Under the pieces are notes generated by a model. It was not told the origin of the DNA, did not search any database, and worked only from the letters and a program-made list of their open reading frames with translations. Positions 44,243 through 54,000 of a DNA stretch of 64,000 nt are shown piece by piece; position 1 is the first letter of the stretch, and every line of letters starts with the position of its first letter. The position numbers and the translations under genes are program-made. The DNA comes from DASRDS01 sp035570055 (GTDB lineage: Bacteria > Gemmatimonadota > Gemmatimonadetes > Gemmatimonadales > Gemmatimonadaceae), in the NCBI GenBank assembly GCA_035570055.1, contig DATMLM010000039.1, positions 1-64,000 of the forward strand, read 5' to 3'.

Positions 44243-44287
44243 AGTCTAGCGAATTGGCGCCACTCTTCCTGCTCCCCGAATGGGGAA
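44243..44287 (-). promoter_or_regulatory. Promoter with shared C/G inverted repeat (copy A)
   Basis: Inverted repeat CTCCCC-GAAT-GGGGAA at 44272-44287 (plus-strand reading), then exactly 23 bases to TAGACT (minus strand, 44248-44243). The repeat would centre near -43, the place of a class II activator. It serves the NarL regulator gene. Confidence 0.68.
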
Positions 44288-44293
44288 ACGCGT

Positions 44294-44884
44294 TCACTGC
44301 TGCGCCACCTGGGCGCCGGCAGCCGGGAACTTGGCGATGATCGCCTGCACGGTCTTGGCCAGCTCCGCGGTGTACGTCGTCGGGTCCTGCGAGACGTCCG
44401 CTTGCCCCTGTCCGCGCCACAAGAGCTCCTTGGTCGCCGGATCGATCACGTCGACAATGACGGTGCCTTGCGTGTATTGCTGAACCGTCTCGAGCGGATA
44501 TCCGCCGTATCCGTGCCAGAACCGGTGATAGCCCCAGTACTGGTAGCCGTAATCCCAATCGGTCACATCCAGCTGTTGCTTCGCGCTCGCGTAATACGCC
44601 ACGGCGAAGGTCGGTGACGCACTCGTGAGCGTGTAGCCTTTGGCCTGGAAGTCCGCCGCCAGGTCCTGGCGCAGCGCCTGATTGGCGATCGAGTTCGACA
44701 ACATCGGATCGTTGTTGTCGCTCACCGCGTTCGCCTTTTTCACTTTCGGCGTCGCGATCGTGAACGTGCGCAGGTTGGCCAGGTGAGCATCGGGAGCCAC
44801 CGTCGTGCGAACGGTGACGGGGTTGCAGGCGGTCGCCGCGGCGACCAGGATCGCGGCCACCATGGCCGGCATCTTCATGGACAT
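44294..44884 (-). CDS. DUF4136-family lipoprotein
   Basis: A 196-residue envelope lipoprotein. GGAGG five bases upstream sets the ATG at 44884. The signal peptide ends in ILVAAATAC, a lipobox, and the body fits DUF4136 (LRTFTIATPKV near the start; LAADFQAKGYTLTSASPTFAV; TVIVDVIDPATKELLWRGQG), with a Tyr/Trp/Gly-rich insert (DYGYQYWGYHRFWHGYGG). Role unknown. Its promoter carries the shared repeat (copy B), linking it to the nearby NarL regulator. Confidence 0.85.
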   Translation of the reverse strand: MSMKMPAMVAAILVAAATACNPVTVRTTVAPDAHLANLRTFTIATPKVKKANAVSDNNDPMLSNSIANQALRQDLAADFQAKGYTLTSASPTFAVAYYASAKQQLDVTDWDYGYQYWGYHRFWHGYGGYPLETVQQYTQGTVIVDVIDPATKELLWRGQGQADVSQDPTTYTAELAKTVQAIIAKFPAAGAQVAQQ

Positions 44885-44921
44885 CGGTTCCTCCTCGAGA
44901 GTGGTTGGACACATGCTCTCG

Positions 44922-44966
44922 AGTCTAGCGGCGCCCGCGAACACTTTGTCCTCCCCACTCGGGGAG
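44922..44966 (-). promoter_or_regulatory. Promoter with shared C/G inverted repeat (copy B)
   Basis: Perfect repeat CTCCCC-ACTC-GGGGAG at 44951-44966, then exactly 23 bases to TAGACT (minus strand, 44927-44922), the same layout as copy A. It serves the DUF4136 lipoprotein gene. Confidence 0.7.
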
Positions 44967-44973
44967 AAAATAA

Positions 44974-45888
44974 CTAGATCGTCCGCATCGCTCCCATCCA
45001 CTCGGGCTGATGCGCCGTACCGTCGAACATCTCGGTGGTCTTGAACGGCTCATACTCCCCGGTCATTGCCTGCTCACGCGTTCGCGCGAGCAATGCGGCG
45101 ATCTGCGAGTCGCTCAGTGGGGAGAACGTATCCACGGCCTGGATCGCCTGGTCGAGGCGCACCATGCTCTCACAGCCATTGATGACGACCGACGTCGGGA
45201 GAGTCAGCGCGTAGTGGAGGCACTCGATCGCCGTGACGGTGCCGGCGCGTAAGACGTTGCCATCGCCCAACGGTTTCATGCCGAGCACCGCGATGCCCTG
45301 TTCGACGAGTCGCGGGAGCACCTGCCGGCCGAAGCTCCGAAAATGCGCGTCCATGACATTCAGTGGCATCTGACACGCATCGAACGAAAACCCGTGGGCC
45401 GCCGCGACGTCCAGCATGCGCAGATGGACGACCGGGTCCTTGTGCCCGGTAAAGCCGATGTACCGCACCTTGCCGGCTTGCCTGGCGGCGAGCACCGCCT
45501 CGAGCGCTCCCTCGCGCGCGAAGAAGCGGTCCGGATCTTCCATGCGAATGTTCTCGTGGAACTGGATCAGATCGACGTGGTCCGTCTGGAGCCGCCGCAG
45601 CGACTCATCGATCTGTTGCGCCGTCGCCTGCTTGGTGCGTCCATCGAACTTCGTCATCAGGAAGACCTTCTGGCGGTATCCATCGCGCAGCGCCCATCCC
45701 ATGCGGCGCTCGCTTTCGCCGTCGAAGTAATCCCACGAGTTGTCCATGAACGTGATGCCGCGATCGATGGCCGCGCGGATGAGGCGGATGCCTTCATTCG
45801 GGTCTCGCGGACGGCCAATATGGTGACCGCCAAGTCCAATCGCCGACACCCGTTCGCCGGTCTTTCCCAGTGTGCGATACTGCATCAT
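44974..45888 (-). CDS. Aldo/keto reductase
   Basis: A 304-residue NADPH-dependent oxidoreductase with a TIM-barrel pattern. Catalytic tetrad candidates are the Asp in TFMDNSWDY, the Tyr in that motif, the Lys in LMTKFDG and the His in IQFHENI. GYTGHKDP-type and VINGCESMVRLDQAI segments suit the cofactor end. It begins five bases after the receiver gene stop, so it is second in that operon. Tandem ATGs at 45888 and 45885 are both possible starts. Confidence 0.9.
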   Translation of the reverse strand: MMQYRTLGKTGERVSAIGLGGHHIGRPRDPNEGIRLIRAAIDRGITFMDNSWDYFDGESERRMGWALRDGYRQKVFLMTKFDGRTKQATAQQIDESLRRLQTDHVDLIQFHENIRMEDPDRFFAREGALEAVLAARQAGKVRYIGFTGHKDPVVHLRMLDVAAAHGFSFDACQMPLNVMDAHFRSFGRQVLPRLVEQGIAVLGMKPLGDGNVLRAGTVTAIECLHYALTLPTSVVINGCESMVRLDQAIQAVDTFSPLSDSQIAALLARTREQAMTGEYEPFKTTEMFDGTAHQPEWMGAMRTI

Positions 45889-45893
45889 TCAGG

Positions 45894-46298
45894 CTACGGC
45901 TGTGGCTCCAGCTTGTCGAGGATCACCAATCGAACGACGCGCTCCAGCTCGGCGATCTCGAATGGCTTGGATACGACGGCGGACCCGGTCGACGTCAGCG
46001 CGTCGCGCACCAGGTCGCTGACATCACCAGTCAGAAACACCGTGCGCCGTGCCAGGTGCGGCTGGATCGTTATCGCCCTCGCGTAGAGTGCATCGCCGCG
46101 CACGTCGGGCATATGAAAATCCATCAACAGCCCATCGAACCATTGGTGGTGGAGCTCCACGATAGCCGCGGCGCCACTGTCCGCGACGACGGTATCGAGC
46201 CCGCGTCGGCGGAGGAGCTCTGCAATAGGGCGGGCAACGCCTGGCTGATCATCGACGATCAGCACTGTTGGCGTTCGGTTTGGTGTGTGTTTCGTCAT
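45894..46298 (-). CDS. Stand-alone receiver-domain protein
   Basis: A 134-residue CheY-like receiver with acidic pair D16-D17, phospho-acceptor D60 (LLMDFHMPDVRG), switch Thr in FLTGD and Lys in VSKPFEI. No output domain. The ATG at 46298 is chosen at the start of the fold. It is co-transcribed with the aldo/keto reductase. The shared repeat (copy C) ends 36 bases upstream of the ATG, the same gap as at the NarL gene. Confidence 0.87.
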   Translation of the reverse strand: MTKHTPNRTPTVLIVDDQPGVARPIAELLRRRGLDTVVADSGAAAIVELHHQWFDGLLMDFHMPDVRGDALYARAITIQPHLARRTVFLTGDVSDLVRDALTSTGSAVVSKPFEIAELERVVRLVILDKLEPQP

Positions 46299-46334
46299 GC
46301 AAGCAGGATGCGCCGCTTGCAAATCGCGAAGGTA

Positions 46335-46350
46335 TTCCCTGTCCGGGGAG
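46335..46350. promoter_or_regulatory. Shared C/G inverted repeat (copy C)
   Basis: TTCCCT-GTCC-GGGGAG, matching copies A, B and D in the 6-4-6 plan, lies between the leftward receiver gene (36-base gap) and the rightward gene at 46411 (60-base gap). No TAGACT box is seen 23 bases away on either side; the plus strand has ATGACC there. Confidence 0.55.
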
Positions 46351-46410
46351 GGCGAGGTATACCCGATGTGGCGATGACCGCGGCAGCAGCGCTTGGCTTT
46401 CGTTGGACTC

Positions 46411-46785
46411 ATGATGACACGACTTCTCACTGTGGCCGCGATGGGGATCCTCACGAGCGTCGCCCGCGGTCAATCAGATTCGATCGGAGCAGCCCGCGCC
46501 GTGGGACAAGCCGAGGCAGCACTCGATTCCGCTCGCCGTTCAGTTGACGCCGTCGCCGGCCCGGTAGAGCTTGCCGCTCGCACGTACGCGGTCGCCGCCG
46601 CGCGACTCCGGTTGGGCGACTACGATGGCGCTCGCGAGTTCGCGAGCGTCGCGCTGGTCGAAGCCCGGAACGCCAGGAAGGGACCGGTCCGCGATCATTT
46701 CGACCGGGAACCCGTCGGCGCGGGGGCGCCTCCTCTGGCCGATTCCATTCCGTTCGGCGTCACGCCCGTACGTGCTCACCCGTAG
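46411..46785 (+). CDS. Small exported hypothetical protein
   Basis: A 124-residue protein with a signal peptide (RLLTVAAMGILTSVARGQ) and an alanine-rich helical body (ARAVGQAEAALDSARRSVDAV; AARTYAVAAARLRLGDYDGA) resembling a single TPR-like hairpin. The tail is Pro-rich. Its 3' end overlaps the convergent sensor kinase by 10 bases. The shared repeat copy C is 60 bases upstream of its start. Unknown role. Confidence 0.6.
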   Translation: MMTRLLTVAAMGILTSVARGQSDSIGAARAVGQAEAALDSARRSVDAVAGPVELAARTYAVAAARLRLGDYDGAREFASVALVEARNARKGPVRDHFDREPVGAGAPPLADSIPFGVTPVRAHP

Positions 46786-49703
46786 GGCACCGTCAGTGAG
46801 ACGTCGGTGCCTTTGCCCTCCTCGCTCATAACGCGCAGTGTGCCGTGCGCCTGCTCGCTCCGTTCCCGCATGCCAAGCAGCCCCCAGTGTCCGGCGTACG
46901 ATCGATACGACGGATCGACATGGAAGCCGCATCCATCGTCGCGCACGGTCAACCGAACGACCCGTCGCTCATACATCAACGCCACCCACGCCCGGTGTGC
47001 GGACGCATGCTTGACGGTGTTCGCCAACGCCTCCTGGGCTGTCCGCAGCAGCACGCCCTCGACATCCGGCGAGAGCGCACGTTGCCGCCCGGATACGGTC
47101 CACTCCAGCTCAAGCCCGGAACCGGCGAGCGTCTGCCGCGCGGCGTGCTCCAGCGCGGTCGTGAACGAGCCTTCGGCCAGTGCGGGCGCTCGCAAGTCCC
47201 ACACGGCCTGCCGCGCGTCGGCGATCGTCCGCTGCGCCAGCGCCAGGACATCGTCGAGTGGCTTCGTGTAATCGGCGGGCGCGTTCAGGCGGCGTGTGGC
47301 CGCGCGGAGCGACAGCGCGACGCCGGCAAATCCTTGCAAGAGCGTGTCGTGGATCTCGCGCGCCAACCGCGTCCGTTCCGCGAGCACCGCGGCAAACCGC
47401 GCTTCGAGCACGCGCGTCCGCGCCTGGAGCACCGTCGCGACGGCCAACACTGCAGCGATAGCGGCGGCGATCAGAAACCATGGCGTCAGATAAAATGGTG
47501 GCAACACGCGAAGCGCGATGGCTGCGCCGTTGGCGCTCCAGGGTCCATCGGCTGGCCGAGCCGCGACGGAAAACTGATATCGCCCCGGCGAGAGATTCGT
47601 GTACGACGCGGTGCGCGAAGCGCCGGCGTCGACCCACGTGGTGTCGAATCCGCCAAGCCGATATCGAAACCGCGTGTGGAGCCCTTCGCGCAGACTCACG
47701 GCGGTGTACTCGAATTCGACCCGGCGCGCGCCGGGGCTGACAGTCAGCGGCATGCCATCGGGCACCGCAACGCCGTCCACCGTGACGCGCTCAATGTGCA
47801 CGACGGGAGGGTCTGTGTCTTCATGTACCCGCGTGGGATCGAACGAGACCAGCCCGCGTTCCATCGCGAACCAGAGCCGCCCATTCGCCGCCGTGGCGGT
47901 TGGCGGCTGCACACCGACCGCGACCTCCGGGCTCGGCAGACCATCCGCTGGCATAAACGTCGGCACGGACGTGAGCTGCGCTGGCCGGCCGCGGCCCACC
48001 GAGTCGGCGACCGCATTGAGCTCGGCCAGTGGCACGCGCCTGATCCCGCGGAATCCAGCCAACCAAAGGCGACCGCTCCCATCCTCGACCATCGCGGTCA
48101 CGAGCTCCGGTACCAAGCCGTTCTCGCTGCGGATCGTGACCAATCGTCCGTCGACGATGCGAGTCAGACCGCCGATCGTGCCGGCCCACACGGTACCATC
48201 CGCGGTGCCGAGCAGTGAGGTGACGACGCTCGCGCCCAAGCCATCCGCGACGCGATAGCTCCGTATCTTGGGCAGATCGATCCGTGACAAACCGCTCGAT
48301 GTCCCTGCCCAGATAACGCCGCGCCCGTCTTCCATAAGAGTAGAGACCACGCTGTCCGCCAGGCCATCGCGTTCGGTATACGTCGTCGACTGCTCGTGCC
48401 AGAGTCGTTGGAGCCCGGCGCTTGTAGCGATCCAGATTCCACCCGCGTGATCGGCGAGCACAGCTCGAGCGGCCCCCGTCGGGTACGCGCGCCACGACCC
48501 GGCGCGATAGCGCAGCACACCTGAGTCGCGTCGCCCGATCCATACCGAGCTGTCCGCCGCGACAGCGATCGAGGACACGATGTCCGCTGGCCGCATGGAG
48601 ACGAACGCGCCACTGTCGGCGTGCGCTCGCCGATACAGACCACCCGTGCGCGGCGCCATCCAGAGCGCGCCGGACCGATCGATGGCGATCGCCCCAGGCG
48701 CCCCCGTTGGCAAACCGTTCAGTTCCGTGAGCGGCGACAACTCCACCGAGTGGAATCGATTGAGCCCGTGCCGGGTGCCGACCCACACGTTGCTCTGCGC
48801 GTCGACATAGGCACAGAGGATGTCGTCGTTCGTGAGCAGGCGCTTCTCCGCCGTGAGTTGGGTCAACCGGCCCGCGTCGTAGCGGTACAATCCAGCGCCC
48901 TGTGTGCCGATCCAGAGACCCCCATCGCGATCTTCGGCCAGGGCTGTCACGACCGCATACCGCGCGGTGCTGACGAGGGGCACGCGCTCGATGCGACCAG
49001 AGGCGATATGGACAACTCCGGTCGTGGTGCCAGCCCAAATCGTTCCATCGCGCGCGCGCAGAATCGCGCCGACGTTCTCGTCCGGGAAGACGCGCGTGGC
49101 GGTTCCATCGCGCGGACGGACATTGACCAGCCCATACCCGCCGAATCCCAGCCACAGCTGACCACTATCGCCGGCGACGATGGATTGCCCAGCCGCCCTC
49201 GGCAGTCCGTTGATCGACACGGGCGCGAGCCGTGATCCATCTCGCCGCAGCAGTCGACCGTGATCCGTCAGCCCCCACAGGGTGCCACTCGCATCTTCGG
49301 TCAGTCCGGCGATCGACTCGCCCACGACCGAATCATCGAGCGCGGCATCGCGGACGAAGCGCCCGTCGGCGTACCGCACCAACTCCCGATCGGTGGCGAT
49401 CCATAAAACGCCACGCCGGTCGCCGAGCATCGGCTGGATCGCGTAGTCGATACGTCCGTGAAACGGCGGATCGTTGTGATCGAACGTCGTGAATCGCACG
49501 CCGTCGAATCGCGTCGCGCCGTTGGTCGTCGCCAGCCACAGATAGCCGTCGCCACTCTGGGCGATGCGCAAAACGACATTGACGGGCAACCCATGCTCGG
49601 CCCGCCAGACGTCGACCCGGTAGCCGTCGACTGCCGCTACGGTCTCCTGCGCGCGTGCTACGCCGGTGAGCGCGACCACGGCGAGTAGGGCTACGGGTCG
49701 CAT
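46776..49703 (-). CDS. Beta-propeller (Reg_prop/Y_Y_Y) sensor histidine kinase
   Basis: A 975-residue membrane kinase. Signal peptide ALLAVVALTGVARAQ; a large periplasmic region with many Reg_prop blades (repeats such as LWLGFGGYGLVNVRPRDG, GTIWAGTTTGVVHI); a Y_Y_Y domain (near VEFEYTAVSLREGLHTRFRY); one membrane helix (PWFLIAAAIAAVLAVATVL); HisKA_3 with phospho-acceptor near H785 (REIHDTLLQGF); and a HATPase domain (TAQEALANTVKHA, GHWGLLGMRER). It should phosphorylate a NarL-type regulator, most likely the one at 43606. It is divergent from the RND/multicopper-oxidase operon. Confidence 0.93.
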   Translation of the reverse strand: MRPVALLAVVALTGVARAQETVAAVDGYRVDVWRAEHGLPVNVVLRIAQSGDGYLWLATTNGATRFDGVRFTTFDHNDPPFHGRIDYAIQPMLGDRRGVLWIATDRELVRYADGRFVRDAALDDSVVGESIAGLTEDASGTLWGLTDHGRLLRRDGSRLAPVSINGLPRAAGQSIVAGDSGQLWLGFGGYGLVNVRPRDGTATRVFPDENVGAILRARDGTIWAGTTTGVVHIASGRIERVPLVSTARYAVVTALAEDRDGGLWIGTQGAGLYRYDAGRLTQLTAEKRLLTNDDILCAYVDAQSNVWVGTRHGLNRFHSVELSPLTELNGLPTGAPGAIAIDRSGALWMAPRTGGLYRRAHADSGAFVSMRPADIVSSIAVAADSSVWIGRRDSGVLRYRAGSWRAYPTGAARAVLADHAGGIWIATSAGLQRLWHEQSTTYTERDGLADSVVSTLMEDGRGVIWAGTSSGLSRIDLPKIRSYRVADGLGASVVTSLLGTADGTVWAGTIGGLTRIVDGRLVTIRSENGLVPELVTAMVEDGSGRLWLAGFRGIRRVPLAELNAVADSVGRGRPAQLTSVPTFMPADGLPSPEVAVGVQPPTATAANGRLWFAMERGLVSFDPTRVHEDTDPPVVHIERVTVDGVAVPDGMPLTVSPGARRVEFEYTAVSLREGLHTRFRYRLGGFDTTWVDAGASRTASYTNLSPGRYQFSVAARPADGPWSANGAAIALRVLPPFYLTPWFLIAAAIAAVLAVATVLQARTRVLEARFAAVLAERTRLAREIHDTLLQGFAGVALSLRAATRRLNAPADYTKPLDDVLALAQRTIADARQAVWDLRAPALAEGSFTTALEHAARQTLAGSGLELEWTVSGRQRALSPDVEGVLLRTAQEALANTVKHASAHRAWVALMYERRVVRLTVRDDGCGFHVDPSYRSYAGHWGLLGMRERSEQAHGTLRVMSEEGKGTDVSLTVPYG

Positions 49704-49714
49704 GACCCCGAATA

Positions 49715-49730
49715 TACCCCAGTCGGGGAG
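49715..49730. promoter_or_regulatory. Shared C/G inverted repeat (copy D)
   Basis: TACCCC-AGTC-GGGGAG lies between the sensor kinase (start codon 11 bases away) and the TolC/RND/multicopper-oxidase operon (60 bases before its ATG). A TATACG box follows 38 bases downstream on the plus strand. An extra ACCCC half-site occurs at 49705-49709. Confidence 0.55.
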
Positions 49731-49790
49731 GCCCAAGACTCCGCACCGAGGGAATCCTATACGGTGCCTGGCGGAAGCAACGTACCCCCC

Positions 49791-51056
49791 ATGACACGCG
49801 TTCTCTTATTGCTCGCGGCCGCAGCGCCGTGCCTGGCGCAGGAGCCGGTCACGCGGATGGGGCTCGATGAGGTGGTCACCGCCACGCTGCGCAATAGCCC
49901 CACCCTCGCACAGGCGAGCGGCACCGTGCGCTCGGACCGGTCATTGGAGCGCGTCGCGGTTGGCAATTTCCTTCCATCCGCCACGCTCAATTCCGGCTAC
50001 CTCCAATCGAACCAGATTATCGCGACGGCCGCCGGTGGGTACAGCGCCCAGAACTATTCGGCCGGACTCGCCGGATCGCTCGACCTGTTCACGGGCGGAC
50101 GGCGCCGCGCGCAAATCAGCGCCGCGCAAGCGACCACCCGGTCGGCCGACGCGTCTCTCATCTCGACGCGGTACGCGGTCGCACTCACCGCCGAGAGTGC
50201 GTTTTTTGCAGTGCAGCACGCACGCGGCATTGTCGATGTCGGACAGACCAGTGTGACGAACGCCGAGCGAGCGCTGCAGTACGTGAACAGTCAGCTGCAG
50301 AGCGGGACCGCGACGAAGGCCGATCTGCTCCTCGCGCAATTCAACCTCACCGTTGCGCGCCAACAGCTCATTGCCGCGCGCGACACCCTCGCGACGACGG
50401 GCTATGCCCTGGGGCGCCTCGTCGGCGTTGACGGGGCGGTCGACGCGGTCGGTTCCGACTCGCTCCCCAGTCCGACGCTGGCGCTATCGGATTCCGCCCT
50501 CCTCGCTCTTGCCGCGCACGACGCGCCCGTGGTCAAGGCGGCCGACGAGCTCGCGACCGCGACGCGCGCCGACACACGGGCGGCCCGCACGGAGTACATC
50601 CCGACGATCACGCTCACGGGCGGCTACGACTGGGCCACGCTGTCGCAATTCAACGGCGCGGTACGCCCTGGGTACTTCGTGGCGGTGGGCACGTCGTTCC
50701 CTCTCTTCAATGGATTTCAGCGCGAGAATAACGTCGAGCAGGCGTCCGTGACCGAGACGGTTGCCCGCGTGCAAGATCTCGACGAACGCCGGTTCGCCCG
50801 TGCCGAAGCGGCGCGGTTGCTCTCCGATGTCCGGGCCACCTGGGATCAGCTGACGCAAGCCACGGAGGCCGTGCGCGTGACGACCGAGGACGTGCGCGTG
50901 CAAAGCGCCCGATATCAGGCCGGCGTGGCGACGTTTCTGGACCTGAGCACCGCCGAGCTGAACGAAGCGCAGGCCGGCGTGACGTTGGCGTTGGACCGGC
51001 AGTTGTACCTCATTGCCCGTGCGTCGCTCGAGGCGCTCGTGGGCCGGAGTCTCTGA
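49791..51056 (+). CDS. TolC-family outer-membrane channel
   Basis: A 421-residue outer membrane factor: signal peptide RVLLLLAAAAPCLAQ, then two helical-barrel repeats (around VVTATLRNSPTLAQASGTV and ADELATATRADTRAARTEY). It is first in a rightward operon with an RND pump, adaptor and multicopper oxidase. The ATG at 49791 is chosen for the signal peptide. The pump begins two bases after its stop. Confidence 0.9.
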   Translation: MTRVLLLLAAAAPCLAQEPVTRMGLDEVVTATLRNSPTLAQASGTVRSDRSLERVAVGNFLPSATLNSGYLQSNQIIATAAGGYSAQNYSAGLAGSLDLFTGGRRRAQISAAQATTRSADASLISTRYAVALTAESAFFAVQHARGIVDVGQTSVTNAERALQYVNSQLQSGTATKADLLLAQFNLTVARQQLIAARDTLATTGYALGRLVGVDGAVDAVGSDSLPSPTLALSDSALLALAAHDAPVVKAADELATATRADTRAARTEYIPTITLTGGYDWATLSQFNGAVRPGYFVAVGTSFPLFNGFQRENNVEQASVTETVARVQDLDERRFARAEAARLLSDVRATWDQLTQATEAVRVTTEDVRVQSARYQAGVATFLDLSTAELNEAQAGVTLALDRQLYLIARASLEALVGRSL

Positions 51057-51058
51057 CC

Positions 51059-54000
51059 ATGATGAAGATCGTCATTCTCGCCCTGCGCCGTCCGTACACG
51101 TTCATCTGCGGCGCGATTTTGGTACTACTGTTGGGAATCTTTGCCATTACAAGAATGCCGGTGGACATCTTCCCGGCGATCGATCTCCCGGTGGCCACTG
51201 TGGTCTGGACGTTCAACGGCCTGGATCCAGAGCAGATGGAGCAGCGCATTACCACCATCACCGAGCGCATCTTCTCCAACTATGTGAGCGGGGTCGAGCA
51301 CATCGAGTCGCGGTCGTACAACGGCGTCGCGACGATCAAAATTTATTTTCACCCTGGGACGAACACGGCGATTGCCATGGCGCAGTTGACCGCGTCGGCC
51401 CAGTCGATCGTCCGCATTTTGCCCACTGGGATCACGCCGCCGGCGATCCTCTTGTATAACGCGACGGACGCACCGGTGCTGCAGGTCGGAGTGGGCAGCA
51501 AGACGCTGAGCGAAGATCAGCTCAACGACATCGCGGGGACCACGGTGCGAACTCCGCTCGCGACCGTCGGCGGCGTGACGATCCCGCCCCCGTACGGCGG
51601 CCGGCCGCGGCTCGCCATGGTCGACGTCAACCTGAACGCCTTGTACGCCAAGGGGCTGAGCCCGGCCGATGTCAGCACGGCCATCAACAACTCGAGTGTG
51701 ATTCTTCCCACCGGCACCGCCAAGATGGGAAGCAAAGAGTACACGATCGGACTCAATACGGCACCGGACACGATCGAGCGGCTCAACGACATTCCGATCA
51801 AGGTCGTGAACGGCGCGATGGTGTATGTCCGCGACGTGGCCAACGTGCGGCTCGGTGCCGGCGTGCAGACGAACATCGTACGCGAGAATGGCCGCCGCGG
51901 CACCTACCTGGCCGTGCTCAAGACGGGCGCCGCCTCGACACTGGCCGTGGTCAACGGCATCAAGTCCCTGCTCCCGCACTTGCGGCAACTCGTGCCGCCG
52001 GGCGTCGATCTCACGATCCAGGCCGATCAGTCGGTCTTCGTCAAGGCGGCGATCACCGGTGTCGTGACGGAAGCCTGTATCGCCGGTTGCCTGACCGCGC
52101 TCATGATTCTGCTCTTCATCGGCAGCTGGCGGTCGACGCTCATCGTGGCGACATCGATTCCGCTCGCGATCCTATGCTCGATCATCTGCCTCATGATCTT
52201 CGGGCAGACGTTGAATCAGATGACACTCGGCGGCCTGGCGCTCGCCGTCGGCATTCTGGTCGACGATGCGACGGTCGAGATCGAGAATATCAATCGCCAC
52301 GCCGAGCTGGGCTCGGAGATCTTGCAAGCGATCGTCGACGCGGCGAGCGAGATCGCGACACCGGCGTTCGTCGCGACGCTGTCGATCTCGATCGTGTTCA
52401 TGCCGATTTTCCTGCTGACGGGTCCCGCGGCGTCGCTCTTTCGCCCGTTGGCGATGGCCGTAGTCTTCGCCGTCCTGGCGTCGTATCTCTTGTCGCGGAC
52501 GATCGTGCCGACCATGGCCCGCTATCTGCTGGCGGCTGAGGCGCACCGCTTCGCTGCCAATGAGAAGCCGACGAAGGCTCCCGGGCTATTCGGCCGAGTG
52601 TACCTGCGGTTCAATCACCACTTCGAGCAGTTCCGGCACGGGTACTTCGATCTATTGGGTTGGGTGATGCTGCGGCGCAGAGCGGTGCTGATCGTCGCCG
52701 GTGCGTTCTGCCTCGGCACGTTCGTCCTGCTGCCGTTCATCGGCGAGGACTTCTTCCCGTCAGTCGATGGCGGACAGTTCGACTTGCACGTCCGCGCGCC
52801 GGCGGGCACGAAGCTCGAGGAGACCGAGCAGATGTTCGAGCGGATCGAGGCCGAGATCCACAAGGTCATCCCGGCGAGTGACCTGGACCTGGTGTCGGAC
52901 GACATCGGCCTCAACAGCAATCAAGTCGCGCTCGCCACCGGCGAGTCCGCGACGCTGACGCCGGCCGATGGCGACATTCTCGTCGGCCTCGAGCCGAAGC
53001 ACAAGCCCACGATTCACTATATTCGCCAGCTCCGCGAAGTGCTGCCCAGGGAGTTTCCGGGCCTCACGTTCTTCTTCGCGCCCTCCGACCTCGTCAGCTC
53101 GGTGCTCGATCTCGGGCTGCCGGCGCCGATCGACGTACAGGTCTATTCAGGAAGCGTCGACAAGCGACCCGCATACGATGTCGCGGTGGCACTCGCCGAC
53201 AAGATCAAGCACGTGCCGGGCGCGGTCGATGTGCGCGTCGGACAGGTGATGGACTATCCCCAGATCTTCTACAACGTCGACCGCGACCGAGCCCTCCAGC
53301 TCGGCCTCACGGAGCGCGACGTCGCGTCGGGCGTGCTCGTCTCGCTGTCTTCGAGCGGTCAGACCGCCCCGAACTTTTACGTCGATCCAAAGACCGGCAC
53401 CAGTTACCAGATCACGGTCCAGACGCCCCAATACAAAATGACATCGATGGACCAACTGGCCAGCACACCGATTACGCCGGGCCCACAACTCTTCGGCAAC
53501 CTCGCGATGCCCGTGCGCAAAACGGAGATGGCGGCGGTGGATCACTACAACGTGACGCCGGTGTTCGATGTCTACGCGTCGACCGATCGGCGCGACCTGG
53601 GCGGCGTCGCGACGGACATCGACAAGATCGTCGCGCAGGCCAAGGCGACGCTGCCCCGCGGAGCCCAGGTCGTGGTCCGGGGGCAGGTGCAGAGTATGCG
53701 GTCTTCGTTTCTGGGCCTCGGACTCGGCATCGCCGGCGCCGTCATCCTCGCCTACATCCTCATGGTGGTGAACTTCCAGTCGTGGCTCGACCCGCTGGTT
53801 ATCGTGCTCGGGCTCCCCGGCGCGCTAGCGGGAATCCTCTGGATGCTGTTCGCCACCGGCACGACGTTCACCGTGCCGGCGCTCATGGGCACGATCATGG
53901 CGGTCGGCGTCGCGACATCGAACAGCATTCTGCTGATCGTCTTCGCCGAAGATCAGCGACGAGCCGGTAGCTCCGCGATGGACGCGGCGATGGAAGCGGG

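Noticed and set aside
46845..48218. 457-codon plus-strand frame
   Set aside because: Antisense to the kinase; no recognisable motif.
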